DNA from: Patescibacteria group bacterium | GTDB taxonomy: Bacteria > Patescibacteriota > Minisyncoccia > Phycocordibacterales > UBA918 | Length of the DNA: 43,452 nt | NCBI GenBank assembly: GCA_018608435.1 | Contig: JABAZV010000018.1 | Location: forward strand, 35,298 to 78,749 | Reading direction: 5' to 3' | Part shown: piece after piece, positions 8,641-17,052 of the stretch | Layout: each line of letters begins with the position of its first letter | Numbering within the stretch: position 1 is the stretch's first letter | Position numbers and translations under genes: made by a program | Notes under the pieces: model-generated | What the model saw: the letters and a program-made list of their open reading frames with translations, nothing else | Database searches by the model: none | Told to the model about the DNA's origin: nothing

Positions 8641-8711
8641 AAGTTCGACCAGCCTCAAAGGTCCGGAGCGGTGAAAAGTTTGTATAGGAATCACCCAAGT
8701 GGGTGGTTTTG
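8641..8711 (+). terminator. Box plus terminator composite element, copy d (degenerate)
   Basis: AAGTTCGACCAGCCTCAAAGGTCCGGAGCGG, then stem CACCCA-ag-TGGGTG followed by GTTTTG (8692-8710). Confidence 0.5.
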
Positions 8712-8737
8712 TATTGTGAGAGATGTATAATTCAATT

Positions 8738-9196
8738 ATGAAAATAATACCAAAAATTATTGGGGCGATTGTTGCACTAGCTATTGTGGTAGGGCTCGTA
8801 TTAATCTTAAGTAACAATCCACCACAAGAGACTGTTGTTTCAGAAGCTCCAGCTGCTGAAACTACTATAGATGGTCAAGAGTTCGTTGATAATCTTAAGC
8901 GAGGTGATTCTACATATGCGTTTGCAGAGATTGAGCTTAGCTATGATCATGTGGCGCCTGGTGAGTATAGTGAAATTTATGCCGCAGTTTCCAATATTGA
9001 GCCTGGAGAGGTTATCACCATCAGATTAGAGGGTGGTGCAGATCCAAGAGGAGAAAACAGTGTTCAAAAAGTTGTGGCAGATAAAAACGGAGTCGCCACC
9101 TTCACCTTTGAGATTTATCAGTACGGACCATACAATGCCTTCGTCTATACCGGTGATGATCCTCAAGGTGTTACTCGTCAAATTAGAGTTGAGTAG
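8738..9196 (+). CDS. Membrane-anchored secreted protein of unknown function
   Basis: N-terminal signal anchor MKIIPKIIGAIVALAIVVGLVLIL, then a beta-rich domain. TATAAT (8726-8731) overlaps the track start, so ATG 8738 (6 nt later) is preferred. Confidence 0.75.
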   Translation: MKIIPKIIGAIVALAIVVGLVLILSNNPPQETVVSEAPAAETTIDGQEFVDNLKRGDSTYAFAEIELSYDHVAPGEYSEIYAAVSNIEPGEVITIRLEGGADPRGENSVQKVVADKNGVATFTFEIYQYGPYNAFVYTGDDPQGVTRQIRVE

Positions 9197-9340
9197 AATT
9201 ATCTAAGCTTTGACAAGGTGAAGAAGAGTATATTTCCCCTAATCACATGTCAGAAAAATGCTGTTACCCAGAAGTCTCCTAGGTATAGGCAAAGCGAGAA
9301 GCACGTTCAATGAATTGGACGTTTTTGCTATACTGTATTT

Positions 9341-10009
9341 ATGAATTTAGACACTAAAAATATTTATACCAAACTGCTGGATTTTCTTGTGCCTTTCGGG
9401 CCATTTTTACGACGAGTTGAAAATTGCAGGCCTTTTTTGCATTGGAAAAATCTATTGCTATTTGTTATCCCTCGAACCTTCTTTATATATTGGCTGTTCT
9501 CTTTTGTCCCATATGTCGGGACGCTTATTTATATACTCTTACTTGTTCCATTGAGCGCAAAACTTCATATAAATACTTCAGGTGTTACTTCTTCTGAAGA
9601 AAGATATAAAATTTACCTCTGGTATTTCACCGCTGTCGTCATCGGTTTTGGAGGTATCTGGAACTTCATTGGACACACATTTTTGGCAGACAAAGTTGCA
9701 ACGGAAATTGGCTGGGCTATTGGAAGTCCGTTTCAGATAGAGCTGGCATTTTATACCCTTGGATCGGCTGTAGCAGCCCTCCTCGCCATCTGGATAAAGG
9801 GGCACATGATAACCTCTCTCGTAATAACAAAAGCTATATTTTGGTACGGGGCAGGATATGTGCATTTGCACGATGCTTTCATAAATCAAAACTATTCATA
9901 TCTAAATATTGGCCCTCCATTACTTGGCGACATAATACTCCCAACCATTTTTCTCCTTCTGCTTTACAAGGTATTAAAGACGGATCTTGCCAAGCCAGAG
10001 ACTGGTTAG
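9341..10009 (+). CDS. Multi-pass membrane protein, DUF6790-like C-terminal half
   Basis: ADKVATEIGWAIGSPFQIELAFYTLGSAVAALLAIWIKGHM resembles DUF6790. TATACT lies 6 nt before ATG. Confidence 0.75.
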   Translation: MNLDTKNIYTKLLDFLVPFGPFLRRVENCRPFLHWKNLLLFVIPRTFFIYWLFSFVPYVGTLIYILLLVPLSAKLHINTSGVTSSEERYKIYLWYFTAVVIGFGGIWNFIGHTFLADKVATEIGWAIGSPFQIELAFYTLGSAVAALLAIWIKGHMITSLVITKAIFWYGAGYVHLHDAFINQNYSYLNIGPPLLGDIILPTIFLLLLYKVLKTDLAKPETG

Positions 10010-10021
10010 TACTACTTTGAT

Positions 10022-10390
10022 ATGAAGATGAACCCCATCAATTTAACACTAAGATTTATGCTTGAAGTGTCAGCTCTTATTTCTGTTGGCTTGTGGGGAT
10101 GGAGATATAACAACGAATGGCACCACTATGTTCTCGTTCTACTGTTACCATTATTGTTGGCGATCGTGTGGGGAGTATTTAATGTTCCAGATGACCCAAG
10201 TCGAGGTGGAAATGCTCCAGTTGAAGTATCTGGGATTACTAGACTTGGTATAGAGTTTGCGATTTTTGGAATTGCCGCTCTAGCTTTATACAGTTTGGCA
10301 GATATAAGACTCACACTCATCTTTTTTGCAGCATTGGTTATTCATTATATTTTCTCATACCAAAGAATTATTTGGCTTTTGCAGGGGTAA
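10022..10390 (+). CDS. DUF2568 (YrdB-like) family membrane protein
   Basis: LTLRFMLEVSALISVGLWGW, WGVFNVPDDPSRGG and four hydrophobic segments match the DUF2568 layout. Confidence 0.75.
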   Translation: MKMNPINLTLRFMLEVSALISVGLWGWRYNNEWHHYVLVLLLPLLLAIVWGVFNVPDDPSRGGNAPVEVSGITRLGIEFAIFGIAALALYSLADIRLTLIFFAALVIHYIFSYQRIIWLLQG

Positions 10391-10418
10391 TGCACTATAG
10401 TTTTTTGATACTAAATCA

Positions 10419-10649
10419 ATGAAAATCTTTAATAAAAAAATCTGGAGAAGACACACGAACCCTTTAAGTGGCTGGACTCGGGTAATTGCTTTCTTTCTAA
10501 TTTTGGACACAAGACTGGTACCTCCTTCTGTTGTTGCTAGTTTTTTTGCGATTAACCCAATTCTTTTCCCTGAACCAAAAAGCAAAGACGGTTGGATGAG
10601 CAAGTCTATCTTAGGCGAAGAGTTGTGGACTAAAAAGGTTTCTGGCTGA
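10419..10649 (+). CDS. Short DUF6653-like protein, possibly truncated
   Basis: RRHTNPLSGWTRVIAFFLI and NPILFPEPKSKDGWMSKSILGEELW resemble DUF6653. The ORF stops at 76 aa, before the usual C-terminal half. Confidence 0.55.
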   Translation: MKIFNKKIWRRHTNPLSGWTRVIAFFLILDTRLVPPSVVASFFAINPILFPEPKSKDGWMSKSILGEELWTKKVSG

Positions 10650-10704
10650 AGGATTTCTTTATGCTGTCTGATACTCTAACAAATTCTGAACGTTGGGTGT
10701 GATA

Positions 10705-10741
10705 TTAAAAAAGGGCGCAGTGCGTGGTGCACGCTGCGCCC
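10705..10741 (-). terminator. Strong GC-rich terminator (minus strand)
   Basis: GGGCGCAG...CTGCGCCC stem followed on the minus strand by TTTTTT, just past the 71-aa ORF stop. Confidence 0.85.
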
Positions 10742-10746
10742 ATTGT

Positions 10747-10962
10747 CTATGCTGGTATTTCTTGACATTCAGGCGGCATAGATGGCGTCTGAATCATTTT
10801 TCGGGATGTAGCGGCAGTATACAGTCTCGTCGCTTCCGCCATTCTCATGATCTCCGCACAGGTTCTTTTCGGACAGTGATCGATCGACTCGGCTTCCTTG
10901 GCCATGGCGTAACTGGGTGCCAGAGCCGATAAGATGAACATAGCTATGAACAGATAGCGCAT
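10747..10962 (-). CDS. Small secreted protein
   Basis: 71 aa. Sec signal peptide MRYLFIAMFILSALAPSYAMAKEAES, three Cys in the mature part, upstream GGAGGT Shine-Dalgarno, strong downstream terminator. Confidence 0.75.
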   Translation of the reverse strand: MRYLFIAMFILSALAPSYAMAKEAESIDHCPKRTCAEIMRMAEATRLYTAATSRKMIQTPSMPPECQEIPA

Positions 10963-11058
10963 AGGATAAACCTCCGTTGAGTGCTAGAGAGTAGTAAGGT
11001 CACTCTCCTTAACCTTTGTTTACAGCGGCACAAATGTGTACATGCCTTGTAAAGGCAA

Positions 11059-11502
11059 TCAACCTTTTAAAACTGTACCACCAGATGACAAGATTTTCAA
11101 GTCTGAAACCAGAACGTTAAGATCTGTATTTGCCTTAATATAATATCGGTTAGCGCCAAGTGCCATAAGATTACTCCTGCTTACTTTTTCACTGTTATTT
11201 GAAAATATAATAACAGGAATTTCTTTAAGCGATTCGTCTGCTTTTAAGGTAGTAAGTATTTCTTCTCCAGACATACCTGGCAACATAAGATCAAGAATAA
11301 TAGCGTCTGGTCGATATTGCTGAGTTAAAGCCACAGCCTCCTTACCATCTGTAGTTGAGTAGGGAATGCAACCACTTTGAATGAGTTTTGTTGCAACAAG
11401 CTCGCTAATCATGGCATCATCTTCTACAATAAGAACTTTAATTTCACCTAATTCTTTACGTTTTAGTTCATCGAGTGCTTTATCTATTTTATTTTCACTC
11501 AT
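11059..11502 (-). CDS. Receiver-only response regulator
   Basis: KVLIVEDDAMISELVATKLIQSG...DAIILDLMLPGMSGEEIL...VIIFSN...YYIKAN: CheY-like acidic pair, phospho-Asp, Ser and Lys. No output domain. Confidence 0.93.
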   Translation of the reverse strand: MSENKIDKALDELKRKELGEIKVLIVEDDAMISELVATKLIQSGCIPYSTTDGKEAVALTQQYRPDAIILDLMLPGMSGEEILTTLKADESLKEIPVIIFSNNSEKVSRSNLMALGANRYYIKANTDLNVLVSDLKILSSGGTVLKG

Positions 11503-11523
11503 ATCATGTATTTTACTAATCTT

Positions 11524-12345
11524 TTATAAAGGAAATGAAAGGGTAAAGATAGATCCGTGTGGAATATTAGGTTTGTATGTAACTGTTCCTTGATGTTTTT
11601 CCATAATTCTAGCCACTATATACAACCCTAGGCCAGAACTGTTTGCATCTAATTTTTTAGCATTATTACAACGTGAAAACTTTTGAAATAATTTATCTAC
11701 CTCTTCAGGATCAATCCCAATACCAGTGTCAGAAACTTTAATATTTGCTGTATCCGCATTGTACAAAGTTACAATGTCTATTGTTCCGCCTAGTTGATTA
11801 TATTTGCTGGCATTATGAATGATGTTTGAAATCGCATCTTTCACAAGGCTAAAATCTGCATGTACGTGCTTTGAACTTTTAGAAAAATCTGTACTTATGG
11901 TAAGTGAACTGCGCTCAATTATATCAGAAAGCGAACCGATCACTTCGTTTACAGCATTTTCAAGATAAAAAGGTTCGTGAGACATTTGTAACTTTCCGTA
12001 ATCAAAAGCATCTATTACAAGCAAGTTGTTAACAAGAGACATCATATTTTTTGCCCCTAATTTTGCATTATCTAAAACGCGTAACTGAGCCTCATCCAAA
12101 GTAGATGAAATTGACTCACTTAGTATTTGAATAGCAAAAGTAACCGTTGTTAGTGGTGTCCGTAATTGATGGGCGGCAGTTGAGACAAACTCAGATTTTT
12201 CTTTCTCAAGATCTTTTAACTCATTGTACGCTTGTCGTAAGTCTAAATCTCGCTGCACAAGCATTTTAGATGTATTCTCGATAACCAATACAGTCTGTCG
12301 CAATTTTTCATTTTCTTTTCGCAATGATTCGAGTTCGTTATGCAT
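11524..12345 (-). CDS. Soluble sensor histidine kinase (coiled coil, HisKA, HATPase_c)
   Basis: EFVSTAAHQLRTPLTTV (H-box), NIIHNASKYN (N-box), VSDTGIGIDPEE (G1), SGLGLYI (G2). No TM segment. Confidence 0.95.
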   Translation of the reverse strand: MHNELESLRKENEKLRQTVLVIENTSKMLVQRDLDLRQAYNELKDLEKEKSEFVSTAAHQLRTPLTTVTFAIQILSESISSTLDEAQLRVLDNAKLGAKNMMSLVNNLLVIDAFDYGKLQMSHEPFYLENAVNEVIGSLSDIIERSSLTISTDFSKSSKHVHADFSLVKDAISNIIHNASKYNQLGGTIDIVTLYNADTANIKVSDTGIGIDPEEVDKLFQKFSRCNNAKKLDANSSGLGLYIVARIMEKHQGTVTYKPNIPHGSIFTLSFPL

Positions 12346-12354
12346 ATACGTCGA

Positions 12355-13554
12355 TTACCCAAGTAATACTATAACGATAGTTTCGTTATGATTAAGATTA
12401 TTACACATTTTTACATTGTAATTTGTATTATTTATAGGTGCTTGTTCAGCATATGTGTAGAAACCTGCTAAAGGTACGTCTTTCCCGATAACTTCCTGAA
12501 TGGCATCTATTTCTTTTTTTGCTTCATCACGGGATGCAAAAAGCGTGTTGCGCACGTGACAATTAAAAATAATCGCAGCTTTAGGTTCTGTCCCTAGTGA
12601 TTCTAGCGCTTGTTCAGCTGATAGTCGTGCTGCATCAACGGCGCTCTCACGAGTACCTATCATAAGCTGTACTTCAGAACCTTCTGTCACTTCTCCTCCG
12701 CAGGTTATTGACCCCGACGCATCTACATAAAATGGGGCACGTAATAGCATCTCGCCACTTGATTTATCAGTAACACCGAGTGGGTATGATAGTGCCAATT
12801 CAGCTAAGGTTACCTCCTTAAGCATTGCTGCTTTTTCTTTACCTAGAAATTCCTCGTACAATTCAATTGCAGGTTTTTCATCAATCTCATGAATAACTGT
12901 ACCGCTTATTTTGGTTATTTTTTTAGGAGCGCTTATGGGGTTCCATCCGTGTCTAACACCTACAGAATGTTTCAAAGCACCGCCTAAAACTATGGCTGAT
13001 ACTGCGGATGATAAAACTTTGTCATTTGCGTATTGAAAAGTTTGTACATACTTTCCATCATCTCCGGCAGAACCGCCAGCAACAGGAGTGCCTGGTAGTG
13101 ATTCTTGTAAGCCACGTAAAATTGCACTCGGATTTACCTTTAGTCCATCAGCAATCATCAGTGCAAGTTTTGGGTCAGTTGAAATTGATTGACTTAAAGC
13201 CGTGCCAAGTGCTGTGCCTTTCTGCTCAGGCTCTTCTTCGGCACCTGTTTCAAACGCTATTCCAACTTCAATATCGTCACTAAAGGATAGCAGCATGATT
13301 ACTATCGAAGGACTCATGCTTGGTCCATGCTGAGAAATTTCTCCTGCAGTAGAGCCTCCAAATAAAGTAATATCTTCACCTAAATGCTCTTGCGTTCTTT
13401 TAACCACGCTTTCTTGATCATACGTAGATGACGCAAAAAGTAACGCTAGCGACACATCTGCGCCATTTAATTGTGACTGCGCATCATTGATGGCTTGTGC
13501 CACAGCCACTTCCGAATCTGCACCAGCTGAAATACCAACTCCTGAAATTATCAT
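12355..13554 (-). CDS. FIST domain (FIST_N/FIST_C) sensory protein
   Basis: Layout typical of FIST proteins: GGSTAGEIS, LPGTPVAGGSAGDDGKY, SVGVRHGWNPISAPKKITKISGTVIHEIDEKPAIELYEEFLG, NCHVRNTLFA, LAGFYTYAEQAPINN. Confidence 0.9.
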   Translation of the reverse strand: MIISGVGISAGADSEVAVAQAINDAQSQLNGADVSLALLFASSTYDQESVVKRTQEHLGEDITLFGGSTAGEISQHGPSMSPSIVIMLLSFSDDIEVGIAFETGAEEEPEQKGTALGTALSQSISTDPKLALMIADGLKVNPSAILRGLQESLPGTPVAGGSAGDDGKYVQTFQYANDKVLSSAVSAIVLGGALKHSVGVRHGWNPISAPKKITKISGTVIHEIDEKPAIELYEEFLGKEKAAMLKEVTLAELALSYPLGVTDKSSGEMLLRAPFYVDASGSITCGGEVTEGSEVQLMIGTRESAVDAARLSAEQALESLGTEPKAAIIFNCHVRNTLFASRDEAKKEIDAIQEVIGKDVPLAGFYTYAEQAPINNTNYNVKMCNNLNHNETIVIVLLG

Positions 13555-13825
13555 ACCGAAATTTTATTAATATTAAAAAAATTATTTAGATATTAATTAT
13601 ACAGCACCGACAACATAAATTCTATTGCTGAACACAAAAGCAGACCCTTTCAGGTAGCACATTCCAACATCATTATCTTAAATCAAAATAGTAACTACCT
13701 AGACCTGGCTTGTTCTGTTTGTTTTATAGCTGGCTGGTTTTGGTGTGTTTTAATTAAAATCTAAGCAGGCAGATAATAGTTTTGCATCGCAAGAAGCATT
13801 AAATCGATATCATATTGAGTATAAT

Positions 13826-13890
13826 AAGTTTGAACATCCACTGCCCAGCTAATCAGCAAAAATACCTTTGTTTTACAAGGTTATTTTTAT
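13826..13890 (+). terminator. Box plus terminator composite element, copy e
   Basis: AAGTTTGAACATCCACTGCCCAGCTAATCAGC, then AAAAATACCTT...AAGGTTATTTTTA. It lies between two minus-strand genes. Confidence 0.55.
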
Positions 13891-14012
13891 TTACTAATCT
13901 TTTATATTCTTTAAAATACAAAGAAGTAGTTAGTGAGCAAGTGAGGTCGTGAATATGTCACCAGCCTTTCAAGTGAGATGTCGAGGATGTTTAGAGAGCA
14001 GAATAAACAAAA

Positions 14013-14639
14013 TTACAACTCACAAGTTAGTCCGCAACTCTCTGGGGGAGCGACGCCTCTCTCTGGGCAGGTGCCTGAGTAGATGCAGGCAGTGTCAGTG
14101 ATACTCATTAGAAGACTGCGGATTGTATCAGTGTCTTGCGTCGGGCCGTGGTAGATGAGGATTCGGTCTTCTTCTTCATTTACGTAATCAAAAGGACTCT
14201 CAATCCGTTCGTCGTTCACAAAGACCATTAGTTCTTCTGTGTCATCAGAGCAAAATTCTCGTTCGGTGTCGTCAGTAATGCAATCTTCGGTGAGCGCAAA
14301 GCCGAGTGATTCGAAAAAGTCTCCTAAGGTGACTCCGTGGTCATGACGGTGGATCACTTCGTCGTTGTTGTCGTGTAGGTGAACGTGGGCGTGGAGTATT
14401 TGCGCTGTTTTGGATTGATATTTGTCAGCAGATAAATCTACTTCAGCTCCGTCAAGGAAAAGCACGAAGTCGCTGTGGACGTGTACCTTATCTTCGTTGT
14501 CGGCGTAGCCAACTGGATGATTGCCAAGCGACATCATGTCATGGTCTTCTCCAAAAGGAAGGTCATTTAAAGCAAAGTAAAAGACAAAGACTCCAATCAG
14601 TAATCCTGCTACGAAAGCTGTAATTTCTTGTATTTTCAT
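14013..14639 (-). CDS. Membrane-anchored His-rich protein (candidate metal-binding)
   Basis: 208 aa. N-terminal TM, HVHSDFVLFLDG...LHAHVHLHDNNDEVIHRHDHGVTLGDFFESLG, Cys-rich C-terminus. Confidence 0.8.
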   Translation of the reverse strand: MKIQEITAFVAGLLIGVFVFYFALNDLPFGEDHDMMSLGNHPVGYADNEDKVHVHSDFVLFLDGAEVDLSADKYQSKTAQILHAHVHLHDNNDEVIHRHDHGVTLGDFFESLGFALTEDCITDDTEREFCSDDTEELMVFVNDERIESPFDYVNEEEDRILIYHGPTQDTDTIRSLLMSITDTACIYSGTCPERGVAPPESCGLTCEL

Positions 14640-14750
14640 AACAATAGATTACTTCATTTTTAGATTATCTTCCACCTTATTGATCTTACTCGTTTTTCAG
14701 CAATTCGGCCGCTTCCTGTACAGAAGCAGCTACTGTTTCAGCTTTCAGAA

Positions 14751-14785
14751 AAAGCTCACAGTCAGTTTGAATGACAGTGAGCTTT
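14751..14785. promoter_or_regulatory. Hairpin between two minus-strand genes
   Basis: AAAGCTCAC-A-GTCA-GTTTGAA-TGAC-A-GTGAGCTTT, one A/A mismatch. Confidence 0.6.
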
Positions 14786-14857
14786 AAATCTATAGCTGCA
14801 AATATTTTATCCGTCAACTAGCTCTGTTGCGTCGAAGGTTAATTGTTGTGAGATGTT

Positions 14858-15376
14858 TTAAGAAGTGCCGGCTTGCGTCTCGATAGCTTTAACAGCTTCG
14901 TTGAATGACTCAGATGTAAGTGATGCCCCTCCTACTCGTGAGAGTTGAATTTCGTCTAGCGACAGACCGAGCACTACTTCTTTGTAAGCTTCATCGAAAC
15001 CACTGTGGTTAGGTGTTTTTGGTGTTACTTCGCCATCCCATAGAATTGAAGCTTCAGTAACAATGTTGTCCTCCAACACAAGTGTTACGTCCATGGTGTG
15101 TTCGGTTCGACGTGGAGTGAAGTATGAAGTTTGAGCCGTGTAGCTACCATCAGCAAATTCTGTCGCATCTCCATCATCTCGTTCTGCGTCAGCTACTGTT
15201 TCGGGTTCTGTGCTAACTGCAGTTTCTGCTTCCGGTACAATGGGTGATTCTTCTTCAGGCGTTCTGACTTCTTCCGTTACTAGGATTACTTCTGATTCGA
15301 CTGCAGGATCAGATTGCATGACGGTGAATGCGACGACACCAATTACTGCAATAACAGCGGCTATAGTATAAGGCAT
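14858..15376 (-). CDS. FMN-binding domain protein, membrane-anchored
   Basis: N-terminal TM, acidic linker, then DGSYTAQTSYFTPRRTEHTMDVTLVLEDNIVTEASI...SRVGGASLTSESFNEAVKAI. GGASLTS resembles the SGA[ST]xT flavinylation motif of FMN_bind proteins. Confidence 0.88.
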   Translation of the reverse strand: MPYTIAAVIAVIGVVAFTVMQSDPAVESEVILVTEEVRTPEEESPIVPEAETAVSTEPETVADAERDDGDATEFADGSYTAQTSYFTPRRTEHTMDVTLVLEDNIVTEASILWDGEVTPKTPNHSGFDEAYKEVVLGLSLDEIQLSRVGGASLTSESFNEAVKAIETQAGTS

Positions 15377-15443
15377 AAGTTTGTAATTTTTCGTATAATT
15401 GAAAATAGTATAGTATAAATAAATAATTATTCATACTCTTTAT

Positions 15444-17012
15444 ATGGCACAATTTATTACATTATTATTTAAGTACCCCCAAGCCTTGGTCGACAAGATT
15501 GGTATGTACCGTACGGTTACACTAGCTCTTTATGGTATCGTATTTTGCTCGCTTGGTGCTGGCATTATTGGGTGGTTGCCTTATTCATTTGCAACTCAGC
15601 TAGTAGCCGTGTTAACCAGTATTTTCCTTGCGCTCGGTCTCAATCTTATCTTGGCAAAATTGTGGCGAGTGCACGCTAATCATGAGTCGGCGGTTATTAC
15701 TGCTCTTATTTTATTTTTCTTGTTTATCCCGCAGACGGATTTTTTTGATAATTGGCCGTTGTATGCAGCGGTGACTCTGGCTATTCTCTCTAAGTACTTG
15801 CTTGCTCCAAAAGGACAGCATATTTTAAATCCAGTGGCAGCCGGTGCGGTTTTGGTGGTGGTAGGAGTGTGGCTTACTAACCTTACTACTGGTAGCACAT
15901 ACAATACCGACATCTTTTCTTGGTGGGTGAGCAACCCTACTCTTTTTTGGCCAATTGTAATTCTCGGAAGCTTGGTGGTGATGAAAGTGCGTAAGTGGAC
16001 TCCAGTGTGGTGGTTCTTAGGAGTAAGCTTGATGGTTTTTCTGGTAGAAGAATATTTATTTTTTGGCGATAGTTTCAATGCATTCAATTCGACTGAACTA
16101 TTCTTATTTTCATGGCCAGCTCTCTTTTTAGCGTTCTTTATGTTGACCGAACCTTTTACTATGCCTCCAACCAAACGTACGCAAGCACTGTACGGCGCTC
16201 TCGTGGCGTTTCTTATGCATACCACGCTTTTTGTTGATTTGTTTCCGATGACACCTGAGCTTGCTCTAGTAATCGGCAATTTGGCGGTCCAGCCATTTCG
16301 CTTAAAGCAAAAGCTTGTCTTAAAACTAATCTCCAAACGTGAGATCGCAGAAGATATTTTTGAATTTGTTTTCACTAAGCCGGCAGGCTTCAAATTCAAG
16401 CCTGGTCAATACCTAGAATGGATGCTTCCTCATAAAGCTGACGGGCGAGGGGAGCGTCGATATTTTACGATCGCTTCTTCACCGACAGAAGACGTAGTGC
16501 GCTTGGCACTCAAGGTAATGGAGAATGGTAGTACCTATAAGAAGCAGTTGATGGAATTGGAGTCAGGGGCGACTGTTGTTTGCAGTCAGTTGGCCGGAGA
16601 CTTTCTTTTGCCAGAAGATACTAGCGAGAAACTGGGATTTATAGCAGGTGGAATTGGAGTCACGCCTTTTTCAAGTCATCTTAAATACATGTTTGATAAC
16701 AACCTCGAGTACAAAACCTCGCTACTATATTGTGTTAATACTGCGAGCGAACTAGCTTATAAAGAGGATTTTACTGAGTATCAATCGCAGATTTCACTCG
16801 AGTTAATTCCGGTGATCGCCAAGGAGGAGGTGTCAGGTTCAGCAGAGTCAGGCTTTGTTACAATCGATATGCTGAAGCGAAGAGTGCCTGATTATGCTGA
16901 CCGTCATTGGTATTTGTCTGGTCCACCAGGAATGGTGAACGCGTATGACGCACTGCTACGCAAAGCGGGCGTTAAGAAAATTACCAAAGACTTTTTCCCT
17001 GGTCTGGCTTAA
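15444..17012 (+). CDS. RnfD/NqrB-like membrane domain fused to an FAD/NAD(P)-binding oxidoreductase domain
   Basis: About 9 TM with KGQHILNPVAAGAVLVV and LTEPFTMPPTKRTQALYGALVAFL (NQR2_RnfD_RnfE-like). C-terminal ferredoxin-NADP reductase-type domain: KPGQYLEWMLP, RRYFTIASSP, FIAGGIGVTPFSSHL, WYLSGPPGMV. Confidence 0.9.
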   Translation: MAQFITLLFKYPQALVDKIGMYRTVTLALYGIVFCSLGAGIIGWLPYSFATQLVAVLTSIFLALGLNLILAKLWRVHANHESAVITALILFFLFIPQTDFFDNWPLYAAVTLAILSKYLLAPKGQHILNPVAAGAVLVVVGVWLTNLTTGSTYNTDIFSWWVSNPTLFWPIVILGSLVVMKVRKWTPVWWFLGVSLMVFLVEEYLFFGDSFNAFNSTELFLFSWPALFLAFFMLTEPFTMPPTKRTQALYGALVAFLMHTTLFVDLFPMTPELALVIGNLAVQPFRLKQKLVLKLISKREIAEDIFEFVFTKPAGFKFKPGQYLEWMLPHKADGRGERRYFTIASSPTEDVVRLALKVMENGSTYKKQLMELESGATVVCSQLAGDFLLPEDTSEKLGFIAGGIGVTPFSSHLKYMFDNNLEYKTSLLYCVNTASELAYKEDFTEYQSQISLELIPVIAKEEVSGSAESGFVTIDMLKRRVPDYADRHWYLSGPPGMVNAYDALLRKAGVKKITKDFFPGLA

Positions 17013-17052
17013 TTACTTAAGAGTTCTAACGAGAAATTAAATCATAAGCTGT

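Noticed and set aside
13736-13753. GGTTTTGGTGTGTTTTAA, near match to 7417-7434 GGTTTTGGCGTGTTTTAA
   Set aside because: A short T/G-rich 18-mer with one mismatch; too low in complexity to call a repeat family from two copies.
15680-16399. 239-aa minus-strand ORF
   Set aside because: Antisense to the RnfD-FNR fusion, which has clear family motifs and a promoter.
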